Numbered from the stretch's first letter, positions 1 through 12,464 are shown. The stretch is 64,000 nucleotides of DNA from Diploptera punctata (GCA_030220185.1 JASPKZ010010273.1:372001-436000); one strand, 5' to 3'. Program-made: numbers and translations. The notes: generated from the letters alone by a model not told the origin.

Positions 1-129
1 GATCAAAATAAGCAAATATGCACAACTAAGCTCTTGTAATCAATGGTACAGAGAAACATTTATTTTAATCAAAATTAAAGTGGGAAGTAACACTATGAGG
101 TACTTTCAATTTATAAATGAGTCGGAAAA

Positions 130-245
130 AAGTTTTTATATCTCACCTTGTAAAGTTCAGAGTTGGAGTTTGACTGAAGATGAAGATGAAATGACCTTTG
201 AAACTGGTTTTATGAAAACTTGGAACTTTATGAGATGAGAAATAA
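130..245 (+). repeat. Penelope-like terminal-repeat fragment with hammerhead-like box
   Basis: The stretch contains CTGAAGATGAAG at 174 followed by GAAAC near 200 and ends in TATGAGATGAGA, the same order as in the better-preserved Penelope-like (PLE) terminal repeats near 16.4 and 17.4 kb. Helix II is poorly paired here, so this is a decayed copy. The bases before it (1-130) resemble the 3' tail of the SINE family seen at 62.84-62.95 kb. Confidence 0.4.
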
Positions 246-264
246 TTTTTTTCTAACTCATTTA

Positions 265-500
265 TAAAAAGAAAAATTAATGCTTGATCCGGGAATCAAA
301 CCTCAAACCTTTGGCTTTACGTCCTGATGCTCTGAGCATGGAGCTAATTCAGGATTCTCTCCCATCCAAGAACAAATTCTCCTCTTAAACTACTCTCTTG
401 ATCCCACATCCAATGCAATGAACCATCATTCACAAATATATATAGAATTTAATATTTGAATTGCTTAGAAGACATGAAAGGAATCCACACGGCTATTACT
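265..500 (-). repeat. tRNA-derived SINE, family C
   Basis: Read on the minus strand, a tRNA-like head lies at about 280-355, with a degraded GGTTTGATTCCC-like B box and a CTGAATTAGCTCC A-box region. The flanking sequence to 500 matches the copy at 60.58-60.74 kb, including a shared AGACATGAAAGG and a shared CCCATCCAAG. The tRNA fold is too degraded for a functional tRNA gene. Confidence 0.55.
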
Positions 501-828
501 ATACTTAATTTATTAAATTAATATTAAAGCAAGAGATTTAGGATATATAAATCATATATTAAAATAAAATAATTTATTACTCTAAAAATAGGCCTACTTA
601 ATATAAATTTTTAACTCTGCACAGATTTTAAACATTTCTTAAAAATATTTCATAGATAATCTAAATAATTTTATTTTAGAAAGAAAAATTAATATTCGGA
701 TTGGGACTTATTTTAAAATAACGCTATGTCCAATTCTGGAAAGTGTTAAATTAAAAATATAACATAAAAATCTAGTATTTAATTTTTATAGGAAAAAATC
801 ACTATAAGATTTAAATTAAAATATTTTA

Positions 829-1445
829 TACCTCACCTCATATCCAGCCTTCTAATTATACTGGTTTCGGTATCTTCAGAAGCTTCATCTTCAGTAAACA
901 AATCAGGAATTTTTCAGATCAAATGCAGGGATTATGACAAAATTTACAAAGAAAAAACAAAAGAAATTTGAAAACAAGTATGAAAGAACATCTTAGAAAT
1001 ATAAAAAATGGTGAAGTGGAAAAGTCAGCAGTAGCTGCTCATGCTTGGTTCGAAAAACATCTCATTGATACAAACGCCAGCCTAAATAAAAAAAAATAGA
1101 AAAACAAAGAGAACTCGCGATTTAAGAAAAAATCCACATAAAAAAACAAGAAAGAAAAACTTATCTTCTTCTTGCTTCCATGTATTAGGCCAAGGCCTGT
1201 TACGATCTTATAGAAAATTTTCCCTCCAGCGTTTCATAGGATGGCCCAGAGATGAAAATCTTATGAACTTCAAAATTCCTGCTGATTTTGATTTTATCCG
1301 GAGGTTCATCGGTTCACCAACAGAGGGAGGAAGAAGCAGTTCTCCTGATCGACATAACATCAGTTGACAAGAAATGACTGAAGATGAAGGTGCCCATGCT
1401 TTAAAACCGGTATAATTAGAAGACTGGATATGAGGTGAGGATAAA
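829..1445 (+). pseudogene. Penelope-like element remnant (GIY-YIG endonuclease C-terminus)
   Basis: Frameshifted plus-strand coding resembles the GIY-YIG endonuclease end of PLEs: a decayed SGI-QIKC block near 905, then KEHLRNIKNGEVEKSAVAAHAW near 985-1045 and a final IPADFDFIRRFIG-like block near 1280. A terminal-repeat fragment in opposite orientation (829-900, with a minus-strand CTGAAGATGAAGC at 887-899) sits in front. A second one follows the coding, with CTGAAGATGAAGG at 1378-1390. A SINE fragment interrupts the coding at 1165-1254. The element is dead. Confidence 0.75.
1165..1254 (-). repeat. SINE family H fragment inside a PLE
   Basis: TCTTCTTCTTGCTTCCATG and AGGCCAAGGCCTG are the reverse complement of the 3' end of the element at 43724-44120. 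The fragment interrupts PLE coding and is flanked by near-identical 10-bp repeats (AAAAACTTAT at 1155-1164, AAAATCTTAT at 1255-1264), which look like a target-site duplication. Confidence 0.6.
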
Positions 1446-1555
1446 ATATTTTAATTTAAAGAAAAATCTAAATAAATAATTATTATGAGTTGGTTATTTT
1501 GAATACTTATAAAATTTATTTTAACATTGTTGAGTAATTAAGTACAAATTTTATG

Positions 1556-1675
1556 ACCTCATCTCTCATATTCTTCTTCTTCTTAGACCGGTTTCGGGAC
1601 TTTATTATTAAATGCTGAGGATGGAACACAATAATATCTCAAAACTGGTCTAAAAAGAATGAGGTGAGGTGATCA
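1556..1675. repeat. Fold-back PLE terminal-repeat hairpin
   Basis: CCTCATCTCTCATATTC and AGACCGGTTTCGGGAC on the left are answered by CAAAACTGGTCT and GAATGAGGTGAGG on the right in inverted order. This is two half terminal repeats facing each other with a spacer of about 40 bases. The GAAACCGGTCT segment corresponds to the downstream half of the hammerhead-like box. The CUGANGA half is not intact. Confidence 0.5.
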
Positions 1676-1689
1676 AATTTTACTTAATT

Positions 1690-3395
1690 AAATGATACCT
1701 CATGATGTTAATTCCTAAACAAATTATTGTTGAGTAAATTTATAAAAAATACTGTTTTTATCAAACTGTTAAATAACTTTGAATTAATTGTTTAAGTAGA
1801 TAAAGTAAATGAATGAATGAGTCATATTCTTATCTTACCTCATAATGTTTATTTCCCATATTTAACTATGAATAGATAAAGTAGACTTTATTTTAATTGG
1901 TAGTGATAGTAATTAAACCTCTCATATGACCGATTAGAATAAATCTAGCATCATGAATAGGAGGAGTAAAATATTTGGTCATGTGACTTAATGAATACCT
2001 AACTTTTTATATATATGGCGAATTATCCATTGCTATAGTTGATCTCGATCTAGTATGTGGAGGCATCTTTATCATCACATAACCTAATCCCCAATGTTCG
2101 GTAGATTTAAATATTAAATATAATAATAATAATAATTATGCAGATTAAAATAATCTAAATTTTGAATTATTACAAGAATTCATAATAATAAAGAAGAAGA
2201 TACTTAGTGTGGTGATGTTAATTTTCCACTGAAGATACTAAGTTTATTTGGAAGAATTAGGAAATGCTACAAAGTAATAGACCCAAAAAATGTATCACAT
2301 ATAATTTTTATTATTTACTAGGAGAGAAAATATCTTCAGAATACCTTGCAATCCCCTGAAGAGAATCTCATAAAAAACCTGAGAGCTAACCAACCTAATA
2401 CTTGAAACTTAACTGGATGATCCTTTAAAATATTTTCATTTCATCCAATTCCTTCAGATAATATTAATCCTATAAAATATGAAGATTAATATCTCAAAGA
2501 AGTCAGTGCAAATATTTAATGAACTTCAAGTAGCAGAAAACATTTGGTGAATATCCTAAACCCATAATTCATTCAGAACCTCCAGTAAATAAATAATTTC
2601 ACTACTAAAATTCTTCATTACACAAATGCTAAATTTAAAGCAATAAAATATTTGCTTCAATATTAAGAAGCTAAAAATATTACTATGATCAAAATAAGTA
2701 AATTAATGTATAGAACTAAGATATTGTAATCAATGATAATATTCTGCGAAATAAAAGAAACCTCATAGTGTTATTTCCTACAAATATTAAATAAAATGGA
2801 CTATTCAAGTCATAAGGAAAACAAATAAGTGTTAAAAATTGTTTGAATAACTGTTAACAAGATGGTGGTATCTGGTTTGTGGCAGAACTCAAGATTCATG
2901 AGCTCCTTACAAAGGCCACAAAAAAGCAGAACTGTAATTAATAGGATTTCAATTTATGAATAATACACTATTCAAATTAACTCTGGTTTTATTTAAACTT
3001 CACTCAAGTCACATTTTAAACACTTCACATTTCCATGTTTCACTGCAACCATTATTAATTGAATTGCTTTTTAATATAATGCATTACTGCGGAGATGGGC
3101 CGCGTGGTGGTTACTGCACAAATTGTGAACTGTGTCTAAGTGCTCAAGGCTGATGCAACATATATTTAAGCATTCAAACAAAGTGTCTAGAAACTTCCAA
3201 TTTTCAATGGAACTTAATTTAGCGCCCAAAAAGTGAACAAGGGTTGCTGGTAAAAAGCTATGATAACCAAAGGAAAAATTAACATTCAATTATTTGCCGT
3301 CCAAATGAGTAAGACAGAGACATGTAGAATAAATGACTTGCGATATTTCAATGATGCCAGTAGCAGATGTTTTTTAAGAACAAATACGTTCCAGA
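1690..3395. other. AT-rich non-coding sequence with repeat scraps
   Basis: No gene or intact element is recognised. Scraps of the CCTCATAATGTT/ATTTCC end motif occur at 1690-1710 and 1838-1860. 2687-2735 resembles the 3' tail of SINE family C. The short ORFs here show no domain. The interval lies downstream of the last visible BLM exon and is presumably intronic. Confidence 0.5.
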
Positions 3396-3397
3396 TT

Positions 3398-4290
3398 TAC
3401 TTACTCACTGGCACTATCGAACCCGTAGGTTCATGGCCGCACAGACATAAGCTCTCCATACATCCCTATCCTGAGCTAATGCTTTCCAATCATTCCCTGT
3501 ATAATCTACTTCCCTCAAATCATACTTAATGTTATTCTCCCACCTCATTCTTGGTCTACCAACTGGGCATTTTCCCTCTGGCTTTCCTACAAGAAGCTTC
3601 CATGCAAGTCTTTCATTCCCCATACGTGCAACATGTCCTGCCCATCGCAGTCTATGAGACTTAACTGTTCTTATTATATCTGGCTTCCTATAAAGACCAT
3701 GTAGTTCATTGTTATGTAGTCTTCTCCATTCACCCGTTTGTTCATCTCTCCTTGGTCCAAAAATTCTCCTAAGAACCTTTCTCCTTTCCTCCCTTAAAGT
3801 AAGAGTCCATGTTTCACATCCATATAATATAACTGGTAGAATAATAGTTTTATACATTTTCAGTTTAATGTTTTTTGAAAGGAGTTGGGACATCAAGAGT
3901 CTCTGCAATGCATAATAGCATGCATTTCCAGAATTGAGCCTATGTTCAATTTCTTTGTGCATCTCATTCCTATTTGTGATTATTGTTCCTAGGTATTTGA
4001 ATTCAGCCACTTCCTCAAAATTTCCCTCATTTGTCATTAGCTGTCCATTTCCATTATATAATGTATTTCTACGTGTGACCAGAGTTTAGTTTTATTGATA
4101 TTTACTTCCAGTCCTAATTTCTTAGTGTTACTCAATAGCGTGTGCATGTTGTCCTTTAGTATCTTCTCGCTATCGGCCAATAGTACTACATCATCAGCAT
4201 AAACTAACAGCTTTTTAATACCATTGAGTTGTAAGCCGTCCTCATTCTCTAAAGATTTAATGGCATGCTCTAGTACAAAATTAAATAGTT
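3398..4290 (-). pseudogene. RTE-like LINE, 5'-truncated copy A
   Basis: The minus-strand frame carries the reverse-transcriptase thumb and C-terminus of the LINE better preserved at 31.4-33.4 kb: FKYLGTIITNRNEMHKEIEH, LYGCETWTL, RWAGHVARMGNER and VGRPRMRWENN, ending near AAMNLRVR. The catalytic YADD region lies at 4185-4210 in a broken frame. The 3' end is followed by a GTAA-type tail (TTACTTAC at 3398 on the plus strand). It is 5'-truncated near 4290. The C-terminal block is 207 codons without a stop, but a few bases are missing in the EERR-KVLRRIFG region relative to the other copies. Confidence 0.85.
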
Positions 4291-4439
4291 TCTATAAAAT
4301 CTCAATGCTAAAGTGAATTATAACATATATGTATTACGCAATCAAATGCAAATTATATTAAAGTTCTCAAAATAAATCCATAAAAAATTAAGTAAAGTAA
4401 AGAATTATCCAGTATCAAAATTACATATTCAAGAATTTA

Positions 4440-4742
4440 ACATAATTTTTTTTGGAAACAAGGGCAAAAATTAAAGATATTTAAAATTAAAAGAAATAAG
4501 AAATAAAAGAGCTGCCAATATAAAATTCATCAACAGATGTTTGGAATTAGAAATTACACCAAAATTTGTCAGAAAGATGATTTAAAATGAAAAAATATTG
4601 GAAAAGAAAACTTTGAAAAAGAAAACCACAACAATAAATCAGATAGATACAGAATTATATTTTCTACACCTAAAATTAACAAAAAATTTAGGCCAAACAA
4701 ACTTTGGAAAATCTAGAGAAGAATTTTTACAATCAACTCAAT
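4440..4742 (+). pseudogene. Older PLE N-terminal coding, left part
   Basis: A 66-codon frame at 4598-4798 includes TTTINQIDTELYFLHLKL, resembling the lysine-rich helical segment before the RT of PLE proteins. The same decayed reading resumes after the insertion at 5766, where SFTKEEISMLDKGLKTC (about 5915-5965) matches the conserved PLE pre-RT motif. The 12-bp direct repeat AATCAACTCAAT (4731-4742, 5754-5765) marks where a palindromic PLE entered. Confidence 0.5.
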
Positions 4743-4845
4743 CAACTTTTATAAGATTCATGATGTGTTCCGTTGAGGTTTATTCAAAATTAATATAAAA
4801 TTATAGAATATTCACCTGAAAGGTCCGTCTCCTCAATTTGATTAA

Positions 4846-5260
4846 TCATTTAACTGTAGCGCTTTCGGGACTTGTCCCATCATCGGCAGGATTCAAAACT
4901 GGTGTTTCACTGAAGATCTGGTAGAGGGGGTTGCATGTATTGGGTTCGTTTTCGTTTATCAGGCTGTCGTTGTGAGCTGCTTTCATGATTTCCACCTCTT
5001 CAAGTACGTTTATCTTCGCTGGATTATTTTCTCTGTGCATTACTGTTAGGGTGTTTTCAATATTTAACATGTGATGTCCTTCATGGATAACGTGTTTTGC
5101 ATAGCTTGATTTCCCTTCTGCGTGAATGAAGTCTCGAAAATGTTCTTTGAATCTGATGTTAAAACTCCTGTTTGTCCTTCCTATATAAAATTTGTTGCAG
5201 TCCTTACATATCAGTTTATAAACTCCTTTGCTGTTGAAAATGTTATTTTCTTCAATGTTA
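4846..5260 (-). CDS. GIY-YIG endonuclease fragment of PLE, left arm
   Basis: The minus-strand frame reads GVYKLICKDCNKFYIGRTNR, the GIY-YIG core with a CxxC pair, then FKEHFRDF, YAKHVIHEGH and ENEPNTCNPLYQI, ending in SPESATVK before a TAA. It covers only the endonuclease C-terminus, about 140 residues of a PLE protein that is normally 700-900 long. It has no start of its own because the N-terminal RT part is lost at the palindrome centre. In a full PLE this domain nicks target DNA. In isolation it is a remnant. Confidence 0.8.
4857..4886 (-). ncRNA. Hammerhead-like motif, PLE left arm
   Basis: Minus strand: CCGATGA, unpaired T, helix II GGGAC/GTCCC with a 2-base loop, then GAAA and a 2-bp helix III ending in CTA. 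The expected U at position 4 is C, which should weaken or abolish cleavage. It overlaps the end of the endonuclease frame, as described for PLE hammerheads. Confidence 0.4.
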
Positions 5261-5282
5261 CAAAACAACATAATAAACAATA

Positions 5283-5695
5283 ACATTGAAGAAAATAACA
5301 TTTTCAACAGCAAAGGAGTTTATAAACTGACATGTAAGTACTGCAACAAATTTTATATAGGAAGGACAAACAGGAGTTTTAACATCAGATTCAAAGAACA
5401 TTTTCGAGACTTCATTCACGCAGAAGGGAAATCAAGCTATGCAAAACACGTTATCCATGAAGGACATCGCATGTTAAATATTGAAAACACCCTAACAGTA
5501 ATGCACAGAGAAAATAATCCAGCGAAGTTAAACGTACTCGAAGAGATGGAAATCATGAAAGCAGCTCACAACGACAGCCTGATCAACGAAAACGAACCCA
5601 ATACATGCAACCCCCTCTACCAGATCTTCAGTGAAACACCAGTTTTGAATCCTGCCGATGATGGGACAAGTCCCGAAAGCGCTACAGTTAAATGA
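5283..5695 (+). CDS. GIY-YIG endonuclease fragment of PLE, right arm
   Basis: Mirror copy of the left arm: GVYKLTCKYCNKFYIGRTNR, FKEHFRDF, YAKHVIHEGH and ENEPNTCNPLY, ending SPESATVK then TAA. It differs from the left arm by a few substitutions, for example CKYC instead of CKDC and KLNVLEEME instead of KINVLEEVE. The frame is open through the palindrome centre, which adds about 18 spurious N-terminal codons. Confidence 0.8.
5655..5684 (+). ncRNA. Hammerhead-like motif, PLE right arm
   Basis: Identical to the left-arm motif: CCGATGA, one unpaired T, GGGAC-AA-GTCCC, GAAA, AG-CG-CT and an A at the cleavage position. The flanking CTG (5652-5654) can pair with CAG (5685-5687) as a 3-bp helix I. 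The C at position 4 is a deviation from the active core. Confidence 0.4.
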
Positions 5696-5765
5696 TTAAT
5701 TAAGTTGAGGAGACGGACCTTTCAGGTGAATATTCTATAATTTTATATTAATTAATCAACTCAAT

Positions 5766-5965
5766 GCAATCATGAAGAAAAAAACATACACAAAAAAAAA
5801 AATAATTTAAAATCAAAATCAAATAAAGCGAAGAACAGTAAAAAAACATAATAAAACCACAAATTCCAGAAAAAAAGAAATACAGAAAAATGTAATAAAG
5901 TTGTCATTGGAAAGCTTCACTAAAGAAGAAATCTCTATGTTAGATAAAGGATTAAAAACATGTGT
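5766..5965 (+). pseudogene. Older PLE N-terminal coding, right part
   Basis: Lysine-rich decayed coding continues from 4742 across the palindromic insertion and includes SFTKEEISMLDKGLKTC near 5915-5965, a motif typical of the region before PLE reverse transcriptase. The frame is not continuous. Confidence 0.45.
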
Positions 5966-5974
5966 TATTCAAAT

Positions 5975-6170
5975 AATTTAGAATAATCAATTGAGTTGGT
6001 GTTTACTTGATGAAAATCCATATTTATTAATTAAATAAAAATAAAATGTAGTTTTATTTGATTTTCATATTTATTATATAATTCAGTGACAGCTGTTTCG
6101 GTACACTGAATTATATAATAAATATGAAAATCAAATAAAACTACGTTTCATTTTTATTTAATTAATAATA
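5975..6170. repeat. Compact P3-type fold-back
   Basis: Arms at about 6037-6090 and 6102-6155 are inverted copies (TTTATTTGATTTTCATATTT and complement) around CAGTGACAGCTGTTTCGGTACACTG. That centre is the GAAAC-AGCT-GTC half of the hammerhead-like box also found at 44.2-44.4 kb. 5980-6035 matches the same family's outer sequence at 44.41-44.46 and 63.36-63.42 kb. The CUGANGA half is missing. Confidence 0.6.
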
Positions 6171-6540
6171 ATTTAGAAGGTTATATATATAGCTGATGTA
6201 AAAATTGCAATTGAAGGAATGAAATTTGAAGACTAAACAGTTATCAGGAAAGAATGCGGTGCAGTTATAGAAAGAATTAAAAATACATGCATAGAAAACA
6301 TATGCAAAACAAATATGAAGAAAATTAAAAAACATTAACAGAAATGTAATTTTTACCAAATCAGATAAAGAATAAATCCGGATATTTATCCCCATATAAA
6401 AGTAATATGGGTTTTTGTTTTGTTTATTTAATATTTAAATATGATTATATTTATTTGTAATAAGAATGGAAAGGTTGATTTAGAGAATTCAAATTTTTAT
6501 AAGTATATAAAAAAAAATTCAAACTGGTCAATATAATTTA

Positions 6541-6660
6541 TATTTGAAGAGAAAAATTTTCGCCTAGACCAGGACTCGAATCCGGGATCCTTGGCTTTCC
6601 GGGCCAAGTGCTCTACCAACTGAGCTACCGAGGCGAGTTACGATCTAGACGCAGATTTTT
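6541..6660 (-). repeat. tRNA-derived SINE, family A
   Basis: The minus-strand tRNA-like head (6561-6635) has A box TAGCTCAGTTGG, B box GATTCGAGTCC and an anticodon arm CTTGGC-CCGGAAA-GCCAAG with a 7-base loop that would read GGA. Flanks ATTTGAAGAGAAAAATT and AATTTTTCTCTTA-type sequence mark the family. The acceptor stem mismatches beyond four pairs and position 33 is not T, so it is a SINE head rather than a functional tRNA gene. Confidence 0.75.
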
Positions 6661-6739
6661 CTCTTATGTACGTTGAAATATAAACTGTTAATACAGTTAG
6701 ATGTATTTCTAACTGATTTAATATGTAAAAATACTTTAA

Positions 6740-8500
6740 ATATTCGAATTGATATTTTTTATAAACAAATAAATGGGATACTAAATGATGGAACCACTCT
6801 CAGAGCGCCAGAATATCAGGAAACAAAGGTTTTTCAGCCCATCTCAGAAAAGGAAGTGGAGAACATTGTGGAACATCTAAAAAGTCACAAAGCTCCTGGA
6901 CCGGATGGAATATCAAATGAACACTTAAGAGAGGCCTGGCCGTATATAGGGAAAATGTGGACCGCTCTGTTCAACAAATGTCTAGAAACAGGAAAAGTAC
7001 CGGAAAACTGGAGAATTTCCATTCTCAGGATTATGTACAAAGGAAAAGGCAATCCAAATTCACCCGACTCCTACAGAGGAATTGCTCTTGAGAACACAGT
7101 TCTCAAGATCTTCACGAAAATTCTGACGGATAGACTAACCGAAGAAGCTGGTAGCAACATACCTGAGCAACAGGTTGGCTTCAGGAAAGGGATGTCAACT
7201 TCACTTGCCATAGGAAATCTACTGCAAAACATCCATGACGCGATCAGTCACCAGGGAAAGAAATTTCACGTTGTCTTCATAGATTACAGGAAAGCTTTCG
7301 ATTTTCTCGACCGTCAGACTCTCATGGATAAGCTTCAGAAAATGCTCGATGAAGACAGCTATTTGGTAGACATCATAGCCAACATCATGCAGTACAACTA
7401 TGTAGTAATTGCAGATAATCTACAGTCCTCAGCACCGATCACACAGACAAACGGTGTCTTACAAGGAGACCCTGCTAGTCCGTTGCTATTCAATCTAGCA
7501 ACAGCAGATGTAGTAAGAATACTTGAAGGCATGGAAGAGAGTGTATCTCTCTACGCATATGCTGATGATATGACGTTGGGATCCACATATCTACAAGATC
7601 TGCAACAATGCTGAAACCGTCCAACAATATGTGCCAGGAACAATAAGCTGCATCTCAACAGAGAAAAAACAGTACACATGATCTTTATAAGGGGTGGGAG
7701 GATAGCAGCCAGAGACCGAGTCTTTCATGATCAAGATCCACTGAATATTGTAAGCTCTTTCTACTATCTTGGCATAACATTACAGACTAGGGGAACTACT
7801 TTAAAAAAGCATGTAGAAGGCAGAGTGACAGGGGCAATAATTGCTATGAATGATATCCAATTCCTAAGAAAACTATCTATGATTACGGCAATGCAGATCT
7901 TTGACACGAAGATAATCCCGATCGTCAGTTATGGTTTGGAACTCATATGGTCTTACCTCACAAAGAAAGATCTTAAGAACATAGAGAAAATTAAGTCAGT
8001 CTATCTAAAGAGAATACTATGTATATCCAAATTTACACTCTCCCGACCTTCTCCCGACTGGCATATGAACTCTCAGGAGAGACCTTCTTCATAGAACAAT
8101 TGCGAATGCTGATACTGTTACCATCCACCGCAGCGTACCAAGACCTCCTAGCAGAGCTCCAATCTAAAAAAAAAAAAAAAAAAAGAGATTTGGATAGAAT
8201 TTTACCCAACAGAAGCAATGGTAAATCTAACGTGGATGGCTACAAACCAAGATCTTCGCCATTTTGTAAATTCCCTAGCAGTACATGGATACCATCACAA
8301 AGTGTGTAAAATGAAGACCTACCACGACCCAGGCGCAGCATGCGTGTGCGAGTTTTGTGAACTATCTTGTGATCGTTACCACGTCACAGCATGTAAAAAA
8401 CGACCCAAATCATTAATTGAGACCTGCACAGATTCATAATGATTGCAAAAGCAAAGTGAACTAATAAAACTCTAATGCACAACTTGTGCACATTTTCATT
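6740..8500 (+). pseudogene. Non-LTR retrotransposon RT with HxxC/CxxC tail, family J
   Basis: Degraded ORF2. RT blocks in order: APGPDGISNEHL (about 6890), YRGIALENTVLKI, GFRKGMSTS, VVFIDYRKAFD, NGVLQGDPASPLLFNL and YAYADDMTLG (catalytic YADD near 7555). Frameshifts lie near 7605-7640 and a 16-17 base poly-A near 8167 breaks the frame again. The C-terminus (8218-8439) holds NLTWMATN, HGYHHKVC, CVCEFCELSCDRYHVTAC and a stop, a Cys/His knuckle after the RT. The 5' part and endonuclease are missing. A related tail is at 22.84-23.3 kb. The clade is uncertain. The copy lies between two oppositely oriented family A SINEs. Confidence 0.8.
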
Positions 8501-8734
8501 TATATAAATGGGATTGGACGAATTGGATGGGAGTCAGCCAGTAGTACTCCTTCCTTTTCAGTTTGACCAATCAGAACTTCCAGATTATAACAGAAATGAA
8601 ATGGGATTTTTCCCAGAACTACAAGATGGCTACAATACTTGGAAGAAGTTGGATGTGTAAAATAGAGTCATCAAAAAAATATGAGAATTAATTGACGATT
8701 TTATTATTAATTTAACACTTCTCATTGAAGGATA

Positions 8735-8895
8735 AATTATATTTGAAGAGAAAAATTACAACGTACATAAGAGAAAAATTTGCATCTAGATCGTAACTCG
8801 CCTCGGTAGCTCAGTTGGTAGAGCACTTGGCCCGGAAAGCCAAGGGTCCCGGGTTCGAGTCCCGGTCTAGGCGAAAATTTTTCTCTTCAAATATG
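8735..8895 (+). repeat. tRNA-derived SINE, family A
   Basis: The plus-strand head at 8800-8872 has A box TAGCTCAGTTGG, B box GGGTTCGAGTCCC and anticodon arm CTTGGC-CCGGAAA-GCCAAG. It is bounded by TTTGAAGAGAAAAATTAC upstream and TTTTTCTCTTCAAATATG downstream, so the unit itself has inverted ends. It faces the inverted copy at 6541-6660 across the family J LINE. Confidence 0.8.
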
Positions 8896-8942
8896 AGAAT
8901 TAATGTTTTTTTTTATTATTAATTTCATACATCTCAATGATG

Positions 8943-9130
8943 GATAAATCATATTTAAAGAGAAAAATTATACGCTTAGACCGGGACTTGAACCCGGGAC
9001 CCTTGGTTTTCTAGTCCAAGTGCTCTACCATTTGCTCAAGTAGCTCAAATGGTAGAGCACTTGGACTAGAAAACCAAGGGTCCCGGGTTCAAGTCCCGGT
9101 CTGAGCGTATAATTTTTCTCTTTAAATATG
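8943..9130. repeat. Head-to-head palindrome of a tRNA-like SINE
   Basis: Left arm minus, right arm plus. CTACCATTTG (9025-9034) and CAAATGGTAG (9046-9055) flank an 11-base centre. Each arm carries a B box (GGGTTCAAGTCCC) and an anticodon arm CTTGG-ACTAGAAAA-CCAAG, so the loop differs from family A. The outer ends AAAGAGAAAAATTATACGC mirror each other. The left head lacks its 5' half, as expected for a fold-back. Confidence 0.75.
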
Positions 9131-9559
9131 ATGAGAATTAATGTTCATTTCTTGATAGTAGTTCACAAAATGATGTCAAAGTTATGGAAAATAATATTGT
9201 AGTATAAATCATATGGAGTATAAATAATCCATACAGTGAAAATAAAGTGTTAGTGAAAAGTGACCGTTGGAAATAGTCATCCATTACATATATGAAGTAA
9301 TAATCTTCTATAAGTGAAATTTATTAATTTAAGCTGGAATCTTTTAAATTATTGATCATTTACAAGATTCATCTAAACAGAAGTGAAAACTTTAATAAAA
9401 TAACATTTAATTTAACTATTAACAAAAGTGTCGTTACTTATTCATGTAAGAAACTTTCTCTCATTCCCTAGAAGGGAGTCATCAGTGCCGTGGCAAATAA
9501 CAGTGATCTAAATTATTACAACCATATATCTACAACGTGACATCACATCCAACAACCCA

Positions 9560-10260
9560 CCTTTAAGAAATAATTTAGTTATTTTTGATAAAGAAGATTA
9601 TAATAATAGAAAGGTGATAAATGAAAGTATTATTCAGACAGATGAAGAAATTGGTAACAAATTCAGGAAATTTACATACCATCCTTCAGTATTTAATAAA
9701 TTAAAAAAAAAATATTCGGCAAATTTGACATTAAATTAGCACCGAAAAATGATTACAGTTTGAATAAATTAATTAAAACCAACAAAAATGAAAAGATTGA
9801 TGATAGCAACAAATCAGGGATTTATCAAATTGATTGTAAAGATTGTGGAAAAATATACATAGGAAAAACAAAAAGGAACTTGAATACAAGATTGAATACC
9901 TTAGAAATGTTAAAAATGGAGAAATAGAAAAGTCTGCAATAGCTGCACATGCATGGTAAAAAAAAAAAAAACACAGAATTGAAACAAAGGCCAAATTACT
10001 GAAAGAGACAAATTTAAGAAACTCACACTTTGGGACAAAATTTACATCCACAAGAATAAGAAGAAAACTACGAATTTTGAAATTCCCGGAGAAAGGGGGA
10101 AAAAATTGATTTGGAAATTCATCAGTCAGTCAATAGAGGGAGTAGAAATCAACCTACAGGATGACAAACACAACAGTTAGAATGCATCAACAATGTCGCA
10201 TAGATGTGACGAAACTATAGTCTGCAGAATATAAAAAAAAATATGAGGTGAGTCAAAATA
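9560..10260 (+). pseudogene. Penelope-like element 3' remnant
   Basis: Decayed coding: FRKFTYHPSVF near 9660, then LAPKNDYSLNKLIK, SGIYQIDCKDCGKIYIGKTK (GIY-YIG core, about 9815-9870), EIEKSAIAAHAW, WDKIYIHK and NFEIPGERG, then stop and ATGAGGTGAG at about 10245. A poly-A tract near 9960 and several indels break it. No intact hammerhead-like box remains. It lies just downstream of the last visible BLM exon, in that intron. Confidence 0.75.
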
Positions 10261-10358
10261 ACTAACTCATAATATAATTAATGATAATGAGAGTCTAGTT
10301 GTATACTTTAATTTACTTATTTTGATCACAATAATTTTGTTACCTTCTTAATAAATTA

Positions 10359-12355
<1,997 letters not shown>

Positions 12356-12367
12356 GTATTAGGCCAA

Positions 12368-12460
12368 GGCCTGGAATTTGACTGAAGATGGAAGTAATAC
12401 TATATTTTTCAAACTGGTATCGTGAAGACATGCAACTTTATGAGGTGAAATGTTAAAGCA
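12368..12460 (+). repeat. PLE terminal-repeat fragment
   Basis: TTTGACTGAAGATGGAAG (CTGAAGA near 12382) followed by TTTTCAAACTGG and CTTTATGAGGTGAAATG repeats the order of the copy at 130-245. The preceding TCTTCTTCCTTCCAAGTATT (about 12341-12360) is the end of SINE family H, joined directly to it. Confidence 0.4.
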
Positions 12461-12464
12461 TTTT

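Larger units (their letters stand above)
4793..5748. mobile_element. Palindromic Penelope-like element (two GIY-YIG arms, tail to tail)
   Basis: Two near-perfect inverted arms of about 460 bp (4793-5258 and 5283-5748) are separated by about 24 bp. Each arm carries the same 3' part of a PLE: GIY-YIG endonuclease, stop codon, hammerhead-like motif and terminal repeat. It is flanked by the 12-bp repeat AATCAACTCAAT, with an extra stretch of about 50 bp at the left. The arms differ at only a few positions, so the palindrome is young or was homogenised. PLEs are known to integrate as inverted or tandem partial copies. An assembly artefact is the main alternative. Confidence 0.8.

Noticed and set aside
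865..899. Intact hammerhead at 865-899
   Set aside because: CTGAAGATGAAGC and GAAAC are present but the intervening sequence does not pair as helix II. It folds on itself as GAAGCTTC instead.
5283..5695. Host GIY-YIG nuclease such as SLX1
   Set aside because: It lies in an inverted duplicated PLE with the typical PLE C-terminal sequence and terminal repeat, lacks a RING domain, and is truncated at the palindrome centre.
8800..8872. Functional tRNA gene (also at 6561, 14775, 15161, 60843)
   Set aside because: A and B boxes are good, but the acceptor stem pairs over only four positions, position 33 is not T, and the same unit recurs with SINE flanks. These are SINE heads.
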